NCBI GenBank assembly: GCA_918797485.1
Contig: CAKKNE010000006.1
Coordinates: forward strand, 3,658,001 to 3,722,000
Origin: Pelagomonas calceolata
Lineage: Eukaryota > Sar > Pelagophyceae > Pelagomonadales > Pelagomonadaceae
Direction of reading: 5' to 3'
DNA length: 64,000 nt
Both the position numbers and the translations under genes were made by a program. Each line of letters opens with the position of its first letter. The stretch's first letter is position 1. Below the pieces are notes generated by a model. That model made no database searches. It worked only from the letters and a program-made list of their open reading frames with translations, and was not told the DNA's origin. This document shows, piece after piece, positions 63,217-64,000 of the stretch.

Positions 63217-63298
63217 TAGGGTGGGGCTGCCTCTTCAGCCAACACGAGGAGGGCAGTCTTGCGGCGCGGCCCCGGTTCTAGGGTGGGGCTGCCTCTTC
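63217..63298. repeat. two direct copies of a 20-bp word upstream of the MORN gene
   Basis: TAGGGTGGGGCTGCCTCTTC occurs at 63217-63236 and 63279-63298, 62 bp apart, in non-coding sequence just before the MORN gene ATG. A shorter related word, GGGCTGCCTC, also occurs at 38.1 kb. Confidence 0.75.
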
Positions 63299-63483
63299 GC
63301 TTGCGGCGGCCGGCGCGCCCGGGGCTCAGGTGCGGGCAGCCTTATACCGGGGGCCCCGGTTCTATTTGTCTTGCCTTGCCCAGTCCGCGGCGACCGGCGT
63401 GACCGGGTCTGTGTACGGCAGCCTCTTTCCCGGCCCTCGGCCCGCTTTGACAAACGCTGCGCGGCGGCGCTGGGCTGGAAAAT

Positions 63484-63501
63484 CTAGTGTGTTACACAGT
63501 A
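63484..63501 (-). promoter_or_regulatory. weak copy of the GTAAGACACTAG motif upstream of MORN gene
   Basis: In gene sense CTGTGTAACACACTAGATT, about 270 bp before the MORN gene ATG. It keeps GTAA and ACACTAG but not the full consensus. Confidence 0.3.
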
Positions 63502-63517
63502 GTCAAGTTCATGAAGC

Positions 63518-63904
63518 TTACGACGCCACATCAGACCCAGGAACCGTGTAATTGTGCTTGAACGGCATCGGCTCCGTGCGCGTCGTCTTGTTCCACGCGC
63601 CGAGCTTCAACGGGGCCGCGACGCGATGATTTCGGGGCCGCGACGCCGGCGGCGGCGGCGGCCGAGGCGTCCCGTGGCGGCCGCGAGCGCGCGTCGAGGC
63701 GCGCGTCGGCGGCGGCGGAGGCGCCCGGCGCGGCGGCGGTGGCGGGAGGGCGGCGTCCGATGGCGCCGGCGCCGCCGGCGCCGCCGCGTAGGCGCCCTCG
63801 CGCCGCCGCGGCCGCCGGTCGATGCGCGCGGCCTCTTGCTGGTAGAGGACGTCGACCGCCGCCGCGGCCTCGGCGAGCGAGTCGCGGGCGCGCTCCGCCG
63901 CGAC
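63518..63904 (-). CDS. uncharacterised protein, last exon (5' part beyond window)
   Basis: The last exon of a minus-strand gene, beginning at an introner acceptor (CACAG then VAAERARDSLAEAAAAVDVL) and ending at 63518. After a helical segment and a long Arg/Pro/Ala-rich low-complexity part, the final 30 residues look conserved: APLKLGAWNKTTRTEPMPFK then HNYTVPGSDVAS. I do not recognise the family. Only about 128 residues are visible. The upstream exon lies past the intron and outside the window. Confidence 0.5.
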   Translation of the reverse strand, partial: VAAERARDSLAEAAAAVDVLYQQEAARIDRRPRRREGAYAAAPAAPAPSDAALPPPPPRRAPPPPPTRASTRARGRHGTPRPPPPPASRPRNHRVAAPLKLGAWNKTTRTEPMPFKHNYTVPGSDVAS

Positions 63905-64000
63905 CTGTGTGGAAATCAAAATTTTACGGCGCGTTCGTGCTGAATCATCGCGTCGTCCTCCACGCCATCGACGCGACGCCTGCTCGATGGCTTGGCGATG
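63905..64000 (-). mobile_element. introner element cut by the window edge
   Basis: Starts CTGTGTGGAAATCAA at 63905, with flank GCCGCGAC at 63897-63904 (in gene sense GTCGCGGC, a GT-type duplication). The first 96 bp match the interior of copies 1-3, including the hairpin words CCACGCCATCGA and CTCGATGGC. The other end is outside the window. Confidence 0.85.

Noticed and set aside
1-64000. tRNA, rRNA or small nuclear RNA genes
   Set aside because: I looked for cloverleaf B-box words such as GGTTCGAATCC and for conserved snRNA stretches and saw none convincing; a covariance search would settle it.

Overview
This is nuclear DNA from a eukaryote: GC-rich, densely packed with genes on both strands, and carrying spliceosomal introns and eukaryote-only genes (EMC6, ORMDL, DPY30, MPP-alpha, TTLL, MORN/IQ and La-motif proteins). 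The best fit is a small marine ochrophyte (stramenopile) alga of pelagophyte type. The pointers are GC-rich coding sequence, a huge GCC2/GCC3 cysteine-repeat surface protein, a probable secretory/plastid-targeted 2Fe-2S protein, and above all introner elements: short transposon-like introns with terminal inverted repeats and 8-bp target duplications, as described in Aureococcus. The species is an inference.

Layout. 1-4.3 kb: XRRA1-like LRR protein (partial), a sulfotransferase-like protein, a 2H cyclic phosphodiesterase and DPY30. 5-9.8 kb: a 1,389-residue chromatin protein (HMG box, Cys cluster, Tudor-like). 9.9-12.7 kb: EMC6 and a Y-family DNA polymerase with UBM-like and UBA modules. 12.7-13.8 kb: a non-coding block packed with short perfect hairpins. 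13.8-36.3 kb (minus strand): one giant gene of about 7,000 codons, with a signal peptide, Notch-type LNR, cysteine modules, Pro/Thr arrays, a complete subtilisin/kexin catalytic domain with P domain, dozens of GCC2/GCC3 repeats and a polytopic C-terminus, broken by nine introners. 36.3-39.7 kb: a gene-poor, AT-richer block. 39.7-64 kb: a compact housekeeping stretch (SAP/La-motif RNA-binding protein, TTLL3-type tubulin glycylase, ubiquitin-like protein followed by SAM/RING sequence, secreted unknown, aldo-keto reductase, transporter fragment, MPP-alpha, ORMDL, 2Fe-2S protein, RBM28-like, EF-hand membrane protein, MORN/WW/IQ protein, and a partial gene at the edge).

The main biological signal is the introner family. 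Seventeen copies share ends near CTGTGTGGAAATCAA and sit between 8-bp duplications that begin GT or GC. Removing one duplication copy plus the element restores the reading frame in every copy that could be tested. The duplication therefore provides the 5' splice site and the inverted repeat provides the CAG 3' splice site. Several intron-side duplication copies have drifted towards better donors (GC to GT, or to GCAAGT) while the exon-side copy stays coding.

A caution: several conserved genes (MPP-alpha, ORMDL, RBM28, MORN, the SAM/RING region and the giant gene's repeats) show isolated one- or two-base frame breaks, often in GC or homopolymer runs. Consensus sequencing error is the simplest cause, so broken frames here should not be read as pseudogenes without raw-read checks.
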